From assembly GCA_019914945.1 (NCBI GenBank), contig CM034108.1:11162280-11226279 (forward strand): a stretch of DNA of 64,000 nucleotides. The letters are read 5' to 3'. Under the pieces are notes generated by a model. The model did not search any database. It was not told the DNA's origin and saw only the letters and a program-made list of their open reading frames with translations. Below, piece by piece: positions 1 to 10,557 of the stretch (the first letter of the stretch is position 1; each line of letters begins with the position of its first letter). The position numbers were made by a program, and so were the translations under genes. The DNA is from Typha latifolia. Lineage: Eukaryota > Streptophyta > Magnoliopsida > Poales > Typhaceae.

Positions 1-848
1 AAAAAGAACTTTCAAATTAAAAAACAATCATCAAATAATTTGAAATACTATTCAATTATTCTACGTATGTGTGTAATTATATTTTGACTCTCAATTTGAC
101 TAAAGTTATTTTAAAAATCCTTTCAAATCTCTCCCACCATCTATATATCTATATCCATGTAACTCATTCTACAAATTAAAAATCTTCGCTCAGTGGTTTT
201 TCTCAATTTTTTTTTTAAATTTTGTCATATATTTTCTTTCCTACCATCCACTTATTATATATTTACAAGCATGCGTTACATACTATCAACTAAATAATAT
301 ATTTCTATAAAAAATAAGAGCATTTTAATTTAAATTTATATATCAAACCAATATCATTTGCTTCAGTAACATGCTCAAATCCTAGTCAATAATCTTAATA
401 TGTATGACTTTCCATGCATGTTGGTCTTCATTTTTTTCCAGTCAAATATTTAATTTAAAGAGGAAAAAATATCTCTTTATCTTTGCCAGAAGAAATTGAG
501 ACGAAGTGTTACATCTCACCGTTGATTCATTCGATCCAACGTCTTGATCGGCAACCCTAATACCATATAGCTGAGAATTTTCGACTCTTCTTTGTGGTCA
601 CCAACACATTCCACAGCAAGGGGAAGACTTCATGTAACCACAGGATTTGAAATCCAACGACATTCGGAAAGTAACCCATTTAAATGACCCAAAGAAATGC
701 AAGTGTGGGTCCCGCATTTGGAAGTCTTGTAATTAGAGCCCTTCCTCGGACCTAATCGTTGGGTTTCATTGGAGACTCACTTCTGGGTAGGATTCTCAGC
801 AACCAATAAAAGCACACGGCAAACAGTAAATTAATGGAATCATAGGGA
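1..848 (+). other. Orphan 5' flank of a lost receptor-kinase gene
   Basis: This stretch matches the sequence upstream of gene H (about 51827-52684) almost base for base, including the CCAATAAAAG element (near 803-812) and the block ending ATAGGGA just before the start region. No receptor-kinase coding sequence follows. At 849 the match ends and a Mutator-like repeat begins. I read it as the promoter side of a former cluster member whose gene has been deleted or displaced. No ORF of note lies inside. Confidence 0.7.
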
Positions 849-1349
849 GGCAAATTCTTCAATGCACCTTTAAAATTTATAATCTTAATCCAACGGCTAT
901 AATTATCAGTTTTCATACTCGATACCGATTTCTCACTATCAGTTCCAAAACCACGTTACATAAAAAAAAAGTATATATTAGTTAAGAAGATTTAATTACA
1001 TAGAAGCGCTTTGCAAGTTTTTTTTTTCTTCCGTTAAAATTTCTCTCTTAAATATAATTATGCCTTAATTATAGGAAATATCATTAAATATTAAATAATT
1101 TAAATTTGATTATTTGGAGATAAATTTTAATTTAAATATAATTCTCTATTTCTATCTATTAAAATTTAATTTAAATCAATCTTAAACTAACGGGAGATAT
1201 ATGTAAATAATAAAAAATAATTAAAAAGATAAAATGTAATTAAATGTTCATCAAGCTAATTGTAAAAGATATTAATACCCTTATTTTGATATATATACAT
1301 TATTCTCAGTTAATGATATATATATAATCTTTTACTTGATAAAATACTT
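849..1349. mobile_element. Truncated copy of a Mutator-like non-autonomous element
   Basis: It starts with GGCAAATTCTTCAATGCACC and follows the element at 7381-8136 through its AT-rich interior up to the TTTTACTTGATAAAAT stretch near 1335, then diverges. Relative to the 7381 copy it has an internal deletion around 990-1005 and lacks the right terminal part. It sits exactly where the H-type upstream region should run into a coding sequence. It has no coding capacity. Confidence 0.5.
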
Positions 1350-2860
1350 TCTTCCCTCGCTTACTATCATTTGTATGATTTTTTCCAATTTTGCGGCAAG
1401 CATGCCACAGTTTGTTATTGACCGCCAACAACAGTGATCGCCGAGGTGGTTTTCCCTCAAAGGCCCAACCTGGTTGCGACCGTGTGGATTATGGAGCCTA
1501 ACTCTATTTTTTTGGGCCATTGTAGGCCTAATTAATCACGTTTTATTTATTTTTGGGTGGAGAGAGGGGGAGAGGGGGAGAGGGGGCATTTTGGTAATTT
1601 TACTAAAATATATTATATTGCAGCATATTTTATAATTTTTTGGGGAAATTGGCATTCCATTCTTTTATAAAGAAAGTCCTTAAATTGATTGATCGTATCA
1701 TTCATTTCAACCAACCGTTCCAACTTAATACATGAGAAGATAGAGGGAATAGGGCAAGAGCCCTAAGTACAAGCCCATATTTGGCTATATTATAGACCTA
1801 AAAGCAAGTATCAAACTAAGCACTCAAGCACAGTAATAAAAGAAGAGATAAAGCACACAATTTAGAAGCAAGCTTCTCGCTTGGTTAACCGATAACAATT
1901 TAGAAGCAAGCTCTTTCAAAGCCCTCACCTTTTGCTACAAAATCCACTATTTAATGCCCTAAAAACTATCATAATGGTATTTATAAGTATGATTTATGAA
2001 TATGAAATACGAATCTTCTTGGCTTGAGCATTTGAAAATCTTAGAGCTCGTCCAAATGCTTGCGGTGAGCAAGCAACTTCAACTATTCTTAGGCTCAATC
2101 TCAAGCTCATTCAAATGGCTTTTTCAAATTTGAGCCAAAAACAATAATTACTTGGTAGATATAGTACCATACAAAAGGAATATCGAGACACAAGAGGCAC
2201 AGGATATGTGAGTAGTATGATATATTATGATATGCATAATATTTATTACATTCTTATTCTTAATGTTATGTGCTTACTATATTATTGATGATATGATCTA
2301 TGTATCATAAATCATGTGTGCTTTAATAATGATGAATATGGAATGACAATTATGATAAGAACATATGCATCAGAGGTAGAGGTCATAGATCTAATGATAC
2401 CCAATAAGTAGAATAAGGGTGTACTTTTGAGTTACGTGCTTTTGATTTTGTTGCAAGTAAGGATAATAGAGATATGAGATATCGAGGTGGATATGGGTTA
2501 TGACTAGAATTCTTAGTTCGATGACTACGAACAATCAGCTATATGTAGTGTCTCAGTCATGTACGAGCAATATTACTGTTAGTTATCTATCATTTCTTAC
2601 AATTTGTATTTACTCTATGTGATTTATAACATGTAATGTGATCGCTCTATATGAACTTATCGTATAATGGGTGTTAATTAGTTATGCTCTCTATGAGCCT
2701 ATAATATGATATATAATTGCATAATATGATATGATAAGTCAATACTAAATGATAAATGAGATTTGCCTACTAATTATTTGGATTTTATCTTGCTATTACT
2801 ACATTTTATATTATATTTTTAGACTATTTTTTATTACACTTGTTAAATGTCACGTTCATC
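1350..2860. other. AT-rich intergenic sequence with no gene seen
   Basis: I see no gene here. A G-rich purine run with repeated GAGAGGGGG units lies at about 1558-1587. The part from about 1800 to 2020 is a dispersed repeat that reappears at the right end of the window and is listed separately. The rest (2150-2850) is low-complexity AT-rich DNA with only short meaningless ORFs. Confidence 0.5.
1800..2020 (+). repeat. Dispersed repeat shared with the right end of the window
   Basis: The blocks AAGCACTCAAGCACA, CAATTTAGAAG and TTTCAAAGCCCTCACC, followed by about 90 nearly identical bases, occur here and again at about 63628-64000. There the two conserved halves are separated by about 200 extra bases. 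This looks like the same transposon family on both sides of the cluster. The family is not identified. Confidence 0.6.
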
Positions 2861-3799
2861 ACATTTTAGTGAAATGTGTCACAGACTCACAGATCCATAG
2901 TAGTTTACTACTATTTAATTATTAGTTATTCTATATTAGAAAACACTATTTTAAATCAGAATCAAATCATCTTTACTTTAGATTTAAAATACTATCCAAA
3001 TTATTCTACACACACACAAAATTATAATTTTACTTTCAATTTGATTAAAATTATTTTAAAAAATCATATATAATCTCACCCCCACCCATATATCTCCATC
3101 CACATATCTTATTCTACAAAGCAAGCTCAATTGTTCTTCCTAATTTTTCTGTTTTATTTTTTCACATATTTTGTATCTCTTATCACTCACCTCTATCTCA
3201 GTGTATGTTAACAATTATATGCATTGCATAATTATTAGAGATCACTTTAATATAACTTTATAGATCAAATCAATATTATTTAGGAAATTTTTTCTTTTTT
3301 ACTTCTTGACTGTTTTGTGTTCACCGGCGAAGAAAGTCATCGTCTGCGTCCATAACACGCTCAAATCATAGTCAATAATGTCGAAATGTATGACTTCCTA
3401 TGCATGTTTGAATTCAATTTTTTCTTCAGCCAAATGTTTGATTTAACTAATGGGAAAAAAATATATCGCTTTACCGTTGCTAGAACGAACCAAGAAATTG
3501 ACATCCTACGAAGCATTATATCACACCATTGATTCATTCGATCCAACCATCCTGATCGGAGACCCGGCTATCTATAGGGGGTCGTCACTCGTCCCTCCTA
3601 TCCAAGTCCCCCGTGTAGATGAGAATTTTCGACTCTGCACAAGACGGAGGAAGACTTCATGCAATAAAATAACCACATTTAAATGACCCAAAGCAATGCA
3701 AGCGCGGGTCCAAAGCAATGCATGTAGAAAAGTATTGTTATGGGAGCCCTTCATAGGAGCTGCCTTCTTCTTTCTCTCGTCCCATTTTGTTTCCCAAAG
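2861..3799 (+). promoter_or_regulatory. 5' flank and leader of gene A
   Basis: This region is homologous but not identical to the upstream regions of D (about 25345-26277) and G (about 47820-48753), which are near-identical to each other. A TATA-like TATCTATAGG lies at about 3569-3578. TTGACT W-box-like cores occur at about 3306 and elsewhere. Small ORFs in this stretch are not conserved in frame between copies, so I treat it as non-coding promoter and leader. The transcription start is not determined. Confidence 0.4.
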
Positions 3800-6241
3800 A
3801 TGGTAGCTTCAAGCAATCCGTGGCGTACTTTATTATTCTTCTTCTCCGTTCTTATTCTTCTCTTCCGGCCTCCTCTCCTCCTTGCAACAGACACCATCTC
3901 TGCCAATCAATCTCTCTCGGGGACGACCCAGAAGCTCATCTCCCAAGGTGGCAAATTTGCTCTCGGCTTCTTCCAAATAGGTAACTCTTCCCAAAATTGG
4001 TACATAGGAATATGGTATAATACTATCTCAGAGAAAACATCAGTTTGGGTTGCCAATCGAGAGAACCCAATTGCAGACCCTTCCTCCTCTGAGCTCAGGA
4101 TCTCCGATGATGGCAACCTTGTCCTCCTCAGTCAGTCCAAGTCCATAATTTGGTCTACAAATGCAAATATAACATCCAATTCCTCTGTTGCTGTGATCCT
4201 TGACAGTGGAACTCTTGTATTGAGAGATGGGTCTAACAGTTCTAAGGTTTACTGGCAAAGTATAGACCACCCAACAAACACTTGGCTCCCTGGATCCAAG
4301 CTTGGGCTCAACAAGGCGAGTGGAATTGACCAGAGGCTTATTTCATGGAAGAATTCAGAAGACCCAGCTCCCGGGATCTTCTCCCTTAAGCTGGACCCAA
4401 ATGGGACTAGCCAATACTTCATACAATGGAACAAAACTAGGGACTATTGGACTAGTGGGGCTTGGACTCGGCAAGTCTCTGACTCGGTCCAACAGATGAC
4501 GGGGGATTATAACTACGACTTCCAATTTGTGAACAATTCAGAAGAGAGCTACTTCACGTACTCTGTTGAAGATGACTCAATCACCTCCGGACTTATCATG
4601 GATATCTCAGGCCAAATCAAGCAGTTAACTTGGGATGACGCTACACAGGAATGGATACAGGACTGGTCCCAGCCAAACGCTCAGTGTGATGTTTATGATC
4701 TATGTGGGCCTTTTGGAAGCTGTAATGAGAATGCATTGCCCAACTGCAACTGCTTAAAGGGATTCAGCGAAAAGGATGCAAGTGGTTGGGCTTTGAGTGA
4801 TCACAGTGGGGGATGTGTAAGGAATTCTCCATTGCGATGCAGCATTAAACATTCTGGGATGAAGACGGGCAAGGATAAGTTTTATACTATGGATGGTGTG
4901 AAATTGCCTGATAATTCTCAGAGTTCAGATGCCCGGACTGCTGAAGACTGTGAATTGGCTTGCCTAAGCAACTGCTCTTGTACTGCGTACTCCTATGCCA
5001 TTGGATGCTCTCTATGGTATGGTGACTTACTTAATTTACAAGACCAATATAATAGCACTGGGGGAGGAACTCTTAACCTTCGCCTCGCTGCTTCAGAGTT
5101 TCCTAGTTCCAAGAGCAACGGTGGACTTGTAATTGGTTCGGCTGTTGGTGGAACTTCAGCAATTCTTACTTGCCTCGCAGTTATTTTCATCCTAGTTTGG
5201 CGACATCGGAGACAAAGGCTTCAAAGAATAACAAAGACAACCGGAGGTGCTCTGGTTGCATTTCGGTACAGCGATCTGCAGCTTGTGACAAAGAACTTTG
5301 CGGAGAAATTGGGGGGAGGTGGCTTTGGTTCTGTTTTCAAGGGATTATTACCTGATTCAACTGTAATAGCTGTGAAGAAGCTTGATGGGCTTCATCAGGG
5401 AGAGAAGCAGTTCCGAGCCGAAGTGAGCACGATTGGAATAATTCAGCATCTTAACTTGGTTCGACTTCTTGGTTTTTGCTCTGGAGGAACAAGAAGGCTA
5501 CTGGTGTATGAGTACATGCCAAATGGTTCACTAGACAAGCAGCTATTTCAGAACACTCCGACGGTCTTGGACTGGAACACAAGGTACCAAATTGCTCTTG
5601 GAATCGGAAGAGGACTAGTCTATCTGCATGAGAAGTGCAGGGACTGCATCATACACTGCGACATTAAGCCGGAGAACATTCTCTTGGATGCATCTTTTAT
5701 TCCAAAAGTGGCTGATTTCGGATTGGCGAAGCTTGTAGGCCGAGATTTCAGCCGAGTTTTAACTACACTGAGAGGAACAATAGGCTATCTCGCGCCGGAG
5801 TGGATAACCGGTGTGGCTATCACTGCGAAAGCTGATGTTTATAGCTATGGCATGATGCTTTTCGAGATTATATCAGGCAGGAGAAACACAGAGCAAGGGG
5901 AGGGAGGGAGAGCATCTTTCTTTCCTACACTTGCTGCAACCAAACTTATTGAAGGGAATCTAGAGGGCTTGCTAGATCCCAGGTTAGATGGTGATGCCAA
6001 CTTTGAAGAACTTGAAAGAGCTTGTAAAGTGGCATGTTGGAGCATTCAAGATGATGAGAGTTCTAGGCCAACAATGGGTCAAATTGTCCAAATCTTAGAG
6101 GGATTTCTTGAAGTTAACACGCCACCGATTCCACGATCTCTTCGAGATCTTGGAGAGAGTCCAGATTACATAAATTTCTTTTCAGATATGTCATCGAATC
6201 AAAGTTCTCCTATGCGGAGCGACGCTTCCACTAGCTCTTAA
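3800..6241 (+). CDS. G-type lectin S-receptor-like Ser/Thr kinase, copy A
   Basis: Single-exon receptor kinase of 813 residues, predicted at the plasma membrane with its ligand-binding part outside the cell. In order: signal peptide (1-29, ending LLLA), bulb-type lectin domain (about 31-150), S-locus glycoprotein region (about 195-295), Cys-rich EGF-like segment from C296, PAN-like segment around C384, membrane helix about 442-466 followed by RHRRQR, and kinase from about 490. Kinase landmarks are the Gly-rich loop GGGGFG (505-510), Lys526, HCD (619-621, so non-RD) and DFG (639-641). An in-frame ATG at 3740 would add 20 residues. I chose 3800 because the M(V/A)ASSNPW start is conserved in every complete copy and leads straight into the signal peptide. 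The last codons differ from H by CAA to TAA, removing six residues. The part after about 5002 is duplicated exactly in D. The ligand is unknown. Confidence 0.92.
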   Translation: MVASSNPWRTLLFFFSVLILLFRPPLLLATDTISANQSLSGTTQKLISQGGKFALGFFQIGNSSQNWYIGIWYNTISEKTSVWVANRENPIADPSSSELRISDDGNLVLLSQSKSIIWSTNANITSNSSVAVILDSGTLVLRDGSNSSKVYWQSIDHPTNTWLPGSKLGLNKASGIDQRLISWKNSEDPAPGIFSLKLDPNGTSQYFIQWNKTRDYWTSGAWTRQVSDSVQQMTGDYNYDFQFVNNSEESYFTYSVEDDSITSGLIMDISGQIKQLTWDDATQEWIQDWSQPNAQCDVYDLCGPFGSCNENALPNCNCLKGFSEKDASGWALSDHSGGCVRNSPLRCSIKHSGMKTGKDKFYTMDGVKLPDNSQSSDARTAEDCELACLSNCSCTAYSYAIGCSLWYGDLLNLQDQYNSTGGGTLNLRLAASEFPSSKSNGGLVIGSAVGGTSAILTCLAVIFILVWRHRRQRLQRITKTTGGALVAFRYSDLQLVTKNFAEKLGGGGFGSVFKGLLPDSTVIAVKKLDGLHQGEKQFRAEVSTIGIIQHLNLVRLLGFCSGGTRRLLVYEYMPNGSLDKQLFQNTPTVLDWNTRYQIALGIGRGLVYLHEKCRDCIIHCDIKPENILLDASFIPKVADFGLAKLVGRDFSRVLTTLRGTIGYLAPEWITGVAITAKADVYSYGMMLFEIISGRRNTEQGEGGRASFFPTLAATKLIEGNLEGLLDPRLDGDANFEELERACKVACWSIQDDESSRPTMGQIVQILEGFLEVNTPPIPRSLRDLGESPDYINFFSDMSSNQSSPMRSDASTSS

Positions 6242-7371
6242 GCTAAAAGCCTGTAGAGCGTAGACAATCTGTTTTCGTATTCGAGGACGAGGTCCAATAT
6301 ATATCTATATACTATCTGAATAAGTGTATTGATATTAAATTATAAACTTCAAGCTGCCCATCATGTAAGCTTCTTCCATATTGTTAGCTAGTGGTCACCA
6401 GAAGAATATATATCACTTGGAGAGTAGTGTAACACTTGTTGTACTTTCTCTAATGCAATATGATGAAGATCCTCATCAGTACTAATTTGCAAATAATGGT
6501 TGTATCATTTTGAGTACATTCACATGTGTAGAATTATCTTGATCTCAGTAGTCGGTGCTGTAGTTCCTTTTGCTGCATGATGTTTGTCATCTGTTAACTT
6601 CTCTTTGTAAAAGAGTAATAACAGCATTTTGTTTAGTAGTTAAGTTGACTTCAGTTTCTTATAGTTTCATTTAATTGCCCTGCTTGATAGTGGTGAATAC
6701 CTCTGATTTTATTCATCGTTCATATTGACAAATATAATACTAGCTTTTATTCTTCGCCGTTTTAATTGTTTATATTATTACTTGTGCTGAATATTATCAG
6801 TTATAGATATTATAACTTGTTTATATTATTGGAAATTATTACTTATGCTAGTTTATAGATTAGATAAAGGGTGTAATGGTAAACATATTCTTGTCTCTTC
6901 TTTTCTTTCCTTGAACTAAATAGAGTATATTTATATTTCTCTTCTCGTCTATTAGTTACATCCAAACAAAATGAAATAGAGTTATTTTCCATCTTTTCTC
7001 GTTCCATTTCTCTCATATTCTCTCTATCTAAATAGAGTGTTAATAAGAAAGCAAAACGAGCCCAAGTACTTAGTTCATGCTTATTTAAGATTATCTTTTT
7101 CTCTATTCTAGATTAGAAAACACTATTCTAAATTAAAAAAAATAGTCATCATATTATTCCTGTTTTAGATTTGAAATATGAGAGTTGTTCTAAAAACAGG
7201 AGATATATTTGAGGTTGCACTGTTTCTCCATTTTATGTTTGCATTATAAATACCTATTTCACTATTTTTTGATCGATTTGTTTTGTCATACTTTTTAAAA
7301 ATTTCTCACAATTACACATGAGAAAGAATTGAATAATTATATTATACCTATTTTTAAGGTGTTTTTCTCTA
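6242..7371 (+). other. 3' flank of gene A
   Basis: This holds the presumptive 3' UTR and downstream DNA, with AT-rich polyadenylation-like stretches and no gene. It is identical to the flank of D (28720-29849) and very similar to that of B (14534-15663). The flank of H lacks the part corresponding to about 6265-7237. Confidence 0.6.
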
Positions 7372-7380
7372 AACATTACA

Positions 7381-8136
7381 GGCAAATACTTCAATGCACC
7401 TTTAAAAATTATAATCTTAATCCAACGGCTATAATAGCCAGTTTTCATACCCGGTACCGATTTTTCGGTACCGGTTCTAAAACCACATTACGTAAGAAAA
7501 AGAGTATATTAGTTAAGAAGATTAATTACGTGTGCCTAACTTCCCAATTTTCTTGTTATACCCTTGAAGATCTAATGGTCATCAAAGTGATTGATAAACA
7601 ATTAATTTTACGGAAGAAGCGCTCTACACGTTTTTTTTTTCTTCCGTTAAGATTTCTCTCTTAAATATAATTATGCCTTAATTATAGGAGATATCATTTA
7701 ATATTAAATAATTTAAATTTGATTATTTGGAGATAAACTTCAATTTAAATATAATTCTCTATCTCTATCTATTAAAATTTAATTTAAATCAATCTTAAAC
7801 TAATGGGAGATATATGTAAATAATAAAAAATAATTAAAAAGATAAAATGTAATTAAATTTTCATCAAGTTAATTTTAAAAGACATCAATACCATTATTTT
7901 GATATATATATATATATATATTACTCTCGATTAATGATATATATGTCTTTTACTTAATAAAATATTAAGATAATATAATTGTTAAAAAATAATGTGCAAG
8001 ATTATATATCTAAAAAAAATTACCTGCTAAACCGGTAATATCTTTCATTCCTATTATACCCTTAAAAATCTTAACCGTTAGATCTTCATTAAATTGATTG
8101 ATAAAGAATTAATTCTATTGCATGGAAGAAACCCTC
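7381..8136. mobile_element. Mutator-like non-autonomous element, 9-bp target duplication
   Basis: The 756-bp insert is flanked by AACATTACA on both sides (7372-7380 and 8137-8145). The related flanks of B (about 15664-15677) and H show the uninterrupted site with a single AACATTACA. A 9-bp duplication is typical of Mutator-like elements. The ends GGCAAATACTTCAATGCA and, on the other strand, GAGGGTTTCTTCCATGCA share CTTC-N-ATGCA, a weak terminal inverted repeat. It has no transposase. A perfect 10-bp hairpin, CCGGTACCGA with its complement, lies at 7451-7474. Confidence 0.65.
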
Positions 8137-8493
8137 AACATTACATAGAAAAAAAACCAAAGTTCTAAAAATACATATTCTCTCAGTGTCATACTCCCAT
8201 TTTAATGCGACAACTTTAATGAGCGAATTATTTGAAGGCATACTTCATTTCAAAAGAGATACGCAATTGATAACATTCATTGCTATTTTAAAAATACTTA
8301 ACCAATCACATTGAGAAACACATGCATCATGATCCTAATATAATCTTTATTACTCTGCTAGCATTGCAACAGTCCATATCTTTCTCAATAGTATAGTTTA
8401 AGTGCACAAGAGCAAGACTAGGAACCCTAGTTGTTGTTGTCTTCCCTTCCCATTGAGCGCTAATCTTTATCCTTAATTTTCCTTCATAAATTT

Positions 8494-10393
8494 TGTAAGA
8501 CTCGCACCAAATACGTGCCCCTCACATGAGTAGAACTCACGTGATTACTACATGACTTACTGATCAATATTTCGACACAATATATAAGATAAAAACTCAT
8601 ATTTCTATAAATACTACAGACAGAAGAAGCCCATAACACCAATGCCACAATATACCCAAAATAAATATCCATAAAAATATAAATCAAGCCCATGTAGGAG
8701 CTACAAATTATTTAGCTTAATTTACATAAATAGAATAAAATAAAAAATAGAAGATTAAATAAGATTAGTGGTGCTAACGCACATGATCATGCCCAACAAA
8801 TATGCGTAGAAATCATGACACGCGAAATCTTACCGAATAGCAAAATAAGATTAGCATACACTATGTGCAACAATAACAATAAGAAAAATGTATACACATG
8901 CATGATGTAAATGTGATGATATCATAACGTAAGTTATTTCATTCTCTACACTACTCCTAGATTATAAAAGTTTTACTTGCTTGAATCGCTTTCCTAATAC
9001 TAGTTGTCACTGCTTTACATGATCATCCTCATAGGGTACGAAGTCCGCCTCAATAAAGAAAGTAATAAAAAAGCATAAGCACTAATACCTCCCACTGATT
9101 AATTAAATTACTCTACTAACGTTCACTATAGGCTTAGGTAGGTCCATCTACGAATTCTTATATTTATTAATTGGGTTGAGATAGCATAGTCGTACCAAGG
9201 CCTAACACGTTTTAAAAAGTAATTAAAATAATTTACCTTGAATTAACATTTCACTAATTATTATTGATTTAAAGTAAATCACATAGGCAACATTTAATTA
9301 TTTTGCTTCGTTAAATAAGACAATCTACTTAATACAATGTCCCTACAATAATCTATATTAATTCTCCAACACAAGCAATTAATACAAATACACCTAGATC
9401 TTTTAACCAAAATGTAATGGACCACAATAAATCCCAATTATGAGTTACTTGTAATGCCACTCTTAGGCCATAGTCGGATTTATTAAAACTAATTTACAAT
9501 AATGATATGACTAACAAGCAACCCTCTAAGATAATTAAATATATTTATGTTGACATAGATAATTAAATAAAGGATTTGAAAATAGATTAAAATCAATTGA
9601 TCTATTTAGGTCAGCCCAAAAACCACCCACTAAGTTTTGGACCCGAAGCCCAAATTATCTAATAAATCCACTTGGGCCAGGCAACACCCACAAACTTGGG
9701 CCAGGCTGCCACCATAACTTGCCCTCCAAGTAAAGCTAAAAATAGACTAGACCCAACCTAAACGTCTCATGACTCAACCAAGTGTAGAAAATAGCTATGT
9801 AGAAATTCAAATGGGGGAGGAGCAGCCGATGATCGACCACAACCTAGCTGACCGCATCGACACTCTCCCCTTGACAAGTAGAAGCTAGCCGAGGGGAAGC
9901 CTAGCTGCCAGAGGTGGTCAGCAGCGAGAATCTACCTTGCTTTGGCTGCCCGGTGGCTCTATCCACGAGGGCGCCGAAGGAAGCCACCGAGGGCATCCTC
10001 GCGAAGAGGGGAAGCTCACCGAATTGATGCGACAAGGCACGAAGCCACCGGCTGGCCGAATCACAGCGAGAGCGAGAGGAGGAAACATTAGTGGAAAAAA
10101 CTCAAATTAATTAACTGATTGTAAATCAGACTTATTTAGAAAATGAGGGAGCTTTGATGCATCGATCCACGGGGTCAGCAATTCTGTGGCGCTCTGGCAT
10201 GATGGAAAGAAGAAAGAGGGAACACCAGCTGCACGCGAGGAGAAGGAAAGATAAAGAAAAAAAACGAAAAGGAAGGAGAGAGAGAAAAAGAAAGAGACAG
10301 GGGAAGAGAGAAAAGGGGCGCATATTAGTGCCTTTAAGCTTGGCGCACATGTCGGGCACGTGTGCACCATTTTTTTTTTTTTTTGATGTTACA
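8494..10393. mobile_element. Solo-LTR-like element in the A flank (internally deleted copy)
   Basis: The element runs from TGTAAGACTC to GATGTTACA with AATTT duplicated on both sides (8489-8493 and 10394-10398). TG...CA ends and a 5-bp duplication are the signature of an LTR retrotransposon, and no internal gag or pol is present. Compared with the 3.0-kb copy after B it lacks about 1.1 kb in its left part, with the junction near 8760. A GC-richer block at 9810-10080 and a purine-rich run at 10200-10320 produce spurious ORFs. Ty3/gypsy origin is inferred only from the TGTAACA-type end. Confidence 0.65.
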
Positions 10394-10484
10394 AATTTTG
10401 TGTTCTTGTAAGTATCAAATACTTGTTCAACATTAGTTTTCGTCATCACTAATCATTCATCTCATTTCTAATAAACCCTAAACA

Positions 10485-10557
<73 letters not shown>

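Noticed and set aside
3450..3686. 78-codon ORF upstream of gene A and its counterparts upstream of D and G
   Set aside because: The frame breaks at different places in each copy through one-base indels in a G run, and no domain is recognisable. It is leader or promoter sequence.
4040..6045. Minus-strand and other-frame ORFs inside A, also in B to H
   Set aside because: They are shadows of the strongly coding plus-strand frame and have no domain of their own.
7329..7664. 111-codon ORF spanning the Mutator-like insertion edge
   Set aside because: It crosses the transposon boundary, and its frame in unit 2 depends on homopolymer length.
10107..10449. ORFs on both strands in a purine-rich run, repeated near 21780, 32600, 44270 and 61210
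   Set aside because: They arise from GAAA/AGAG low-complexity sequence inside an LTR, and lengths and frames change between copies.
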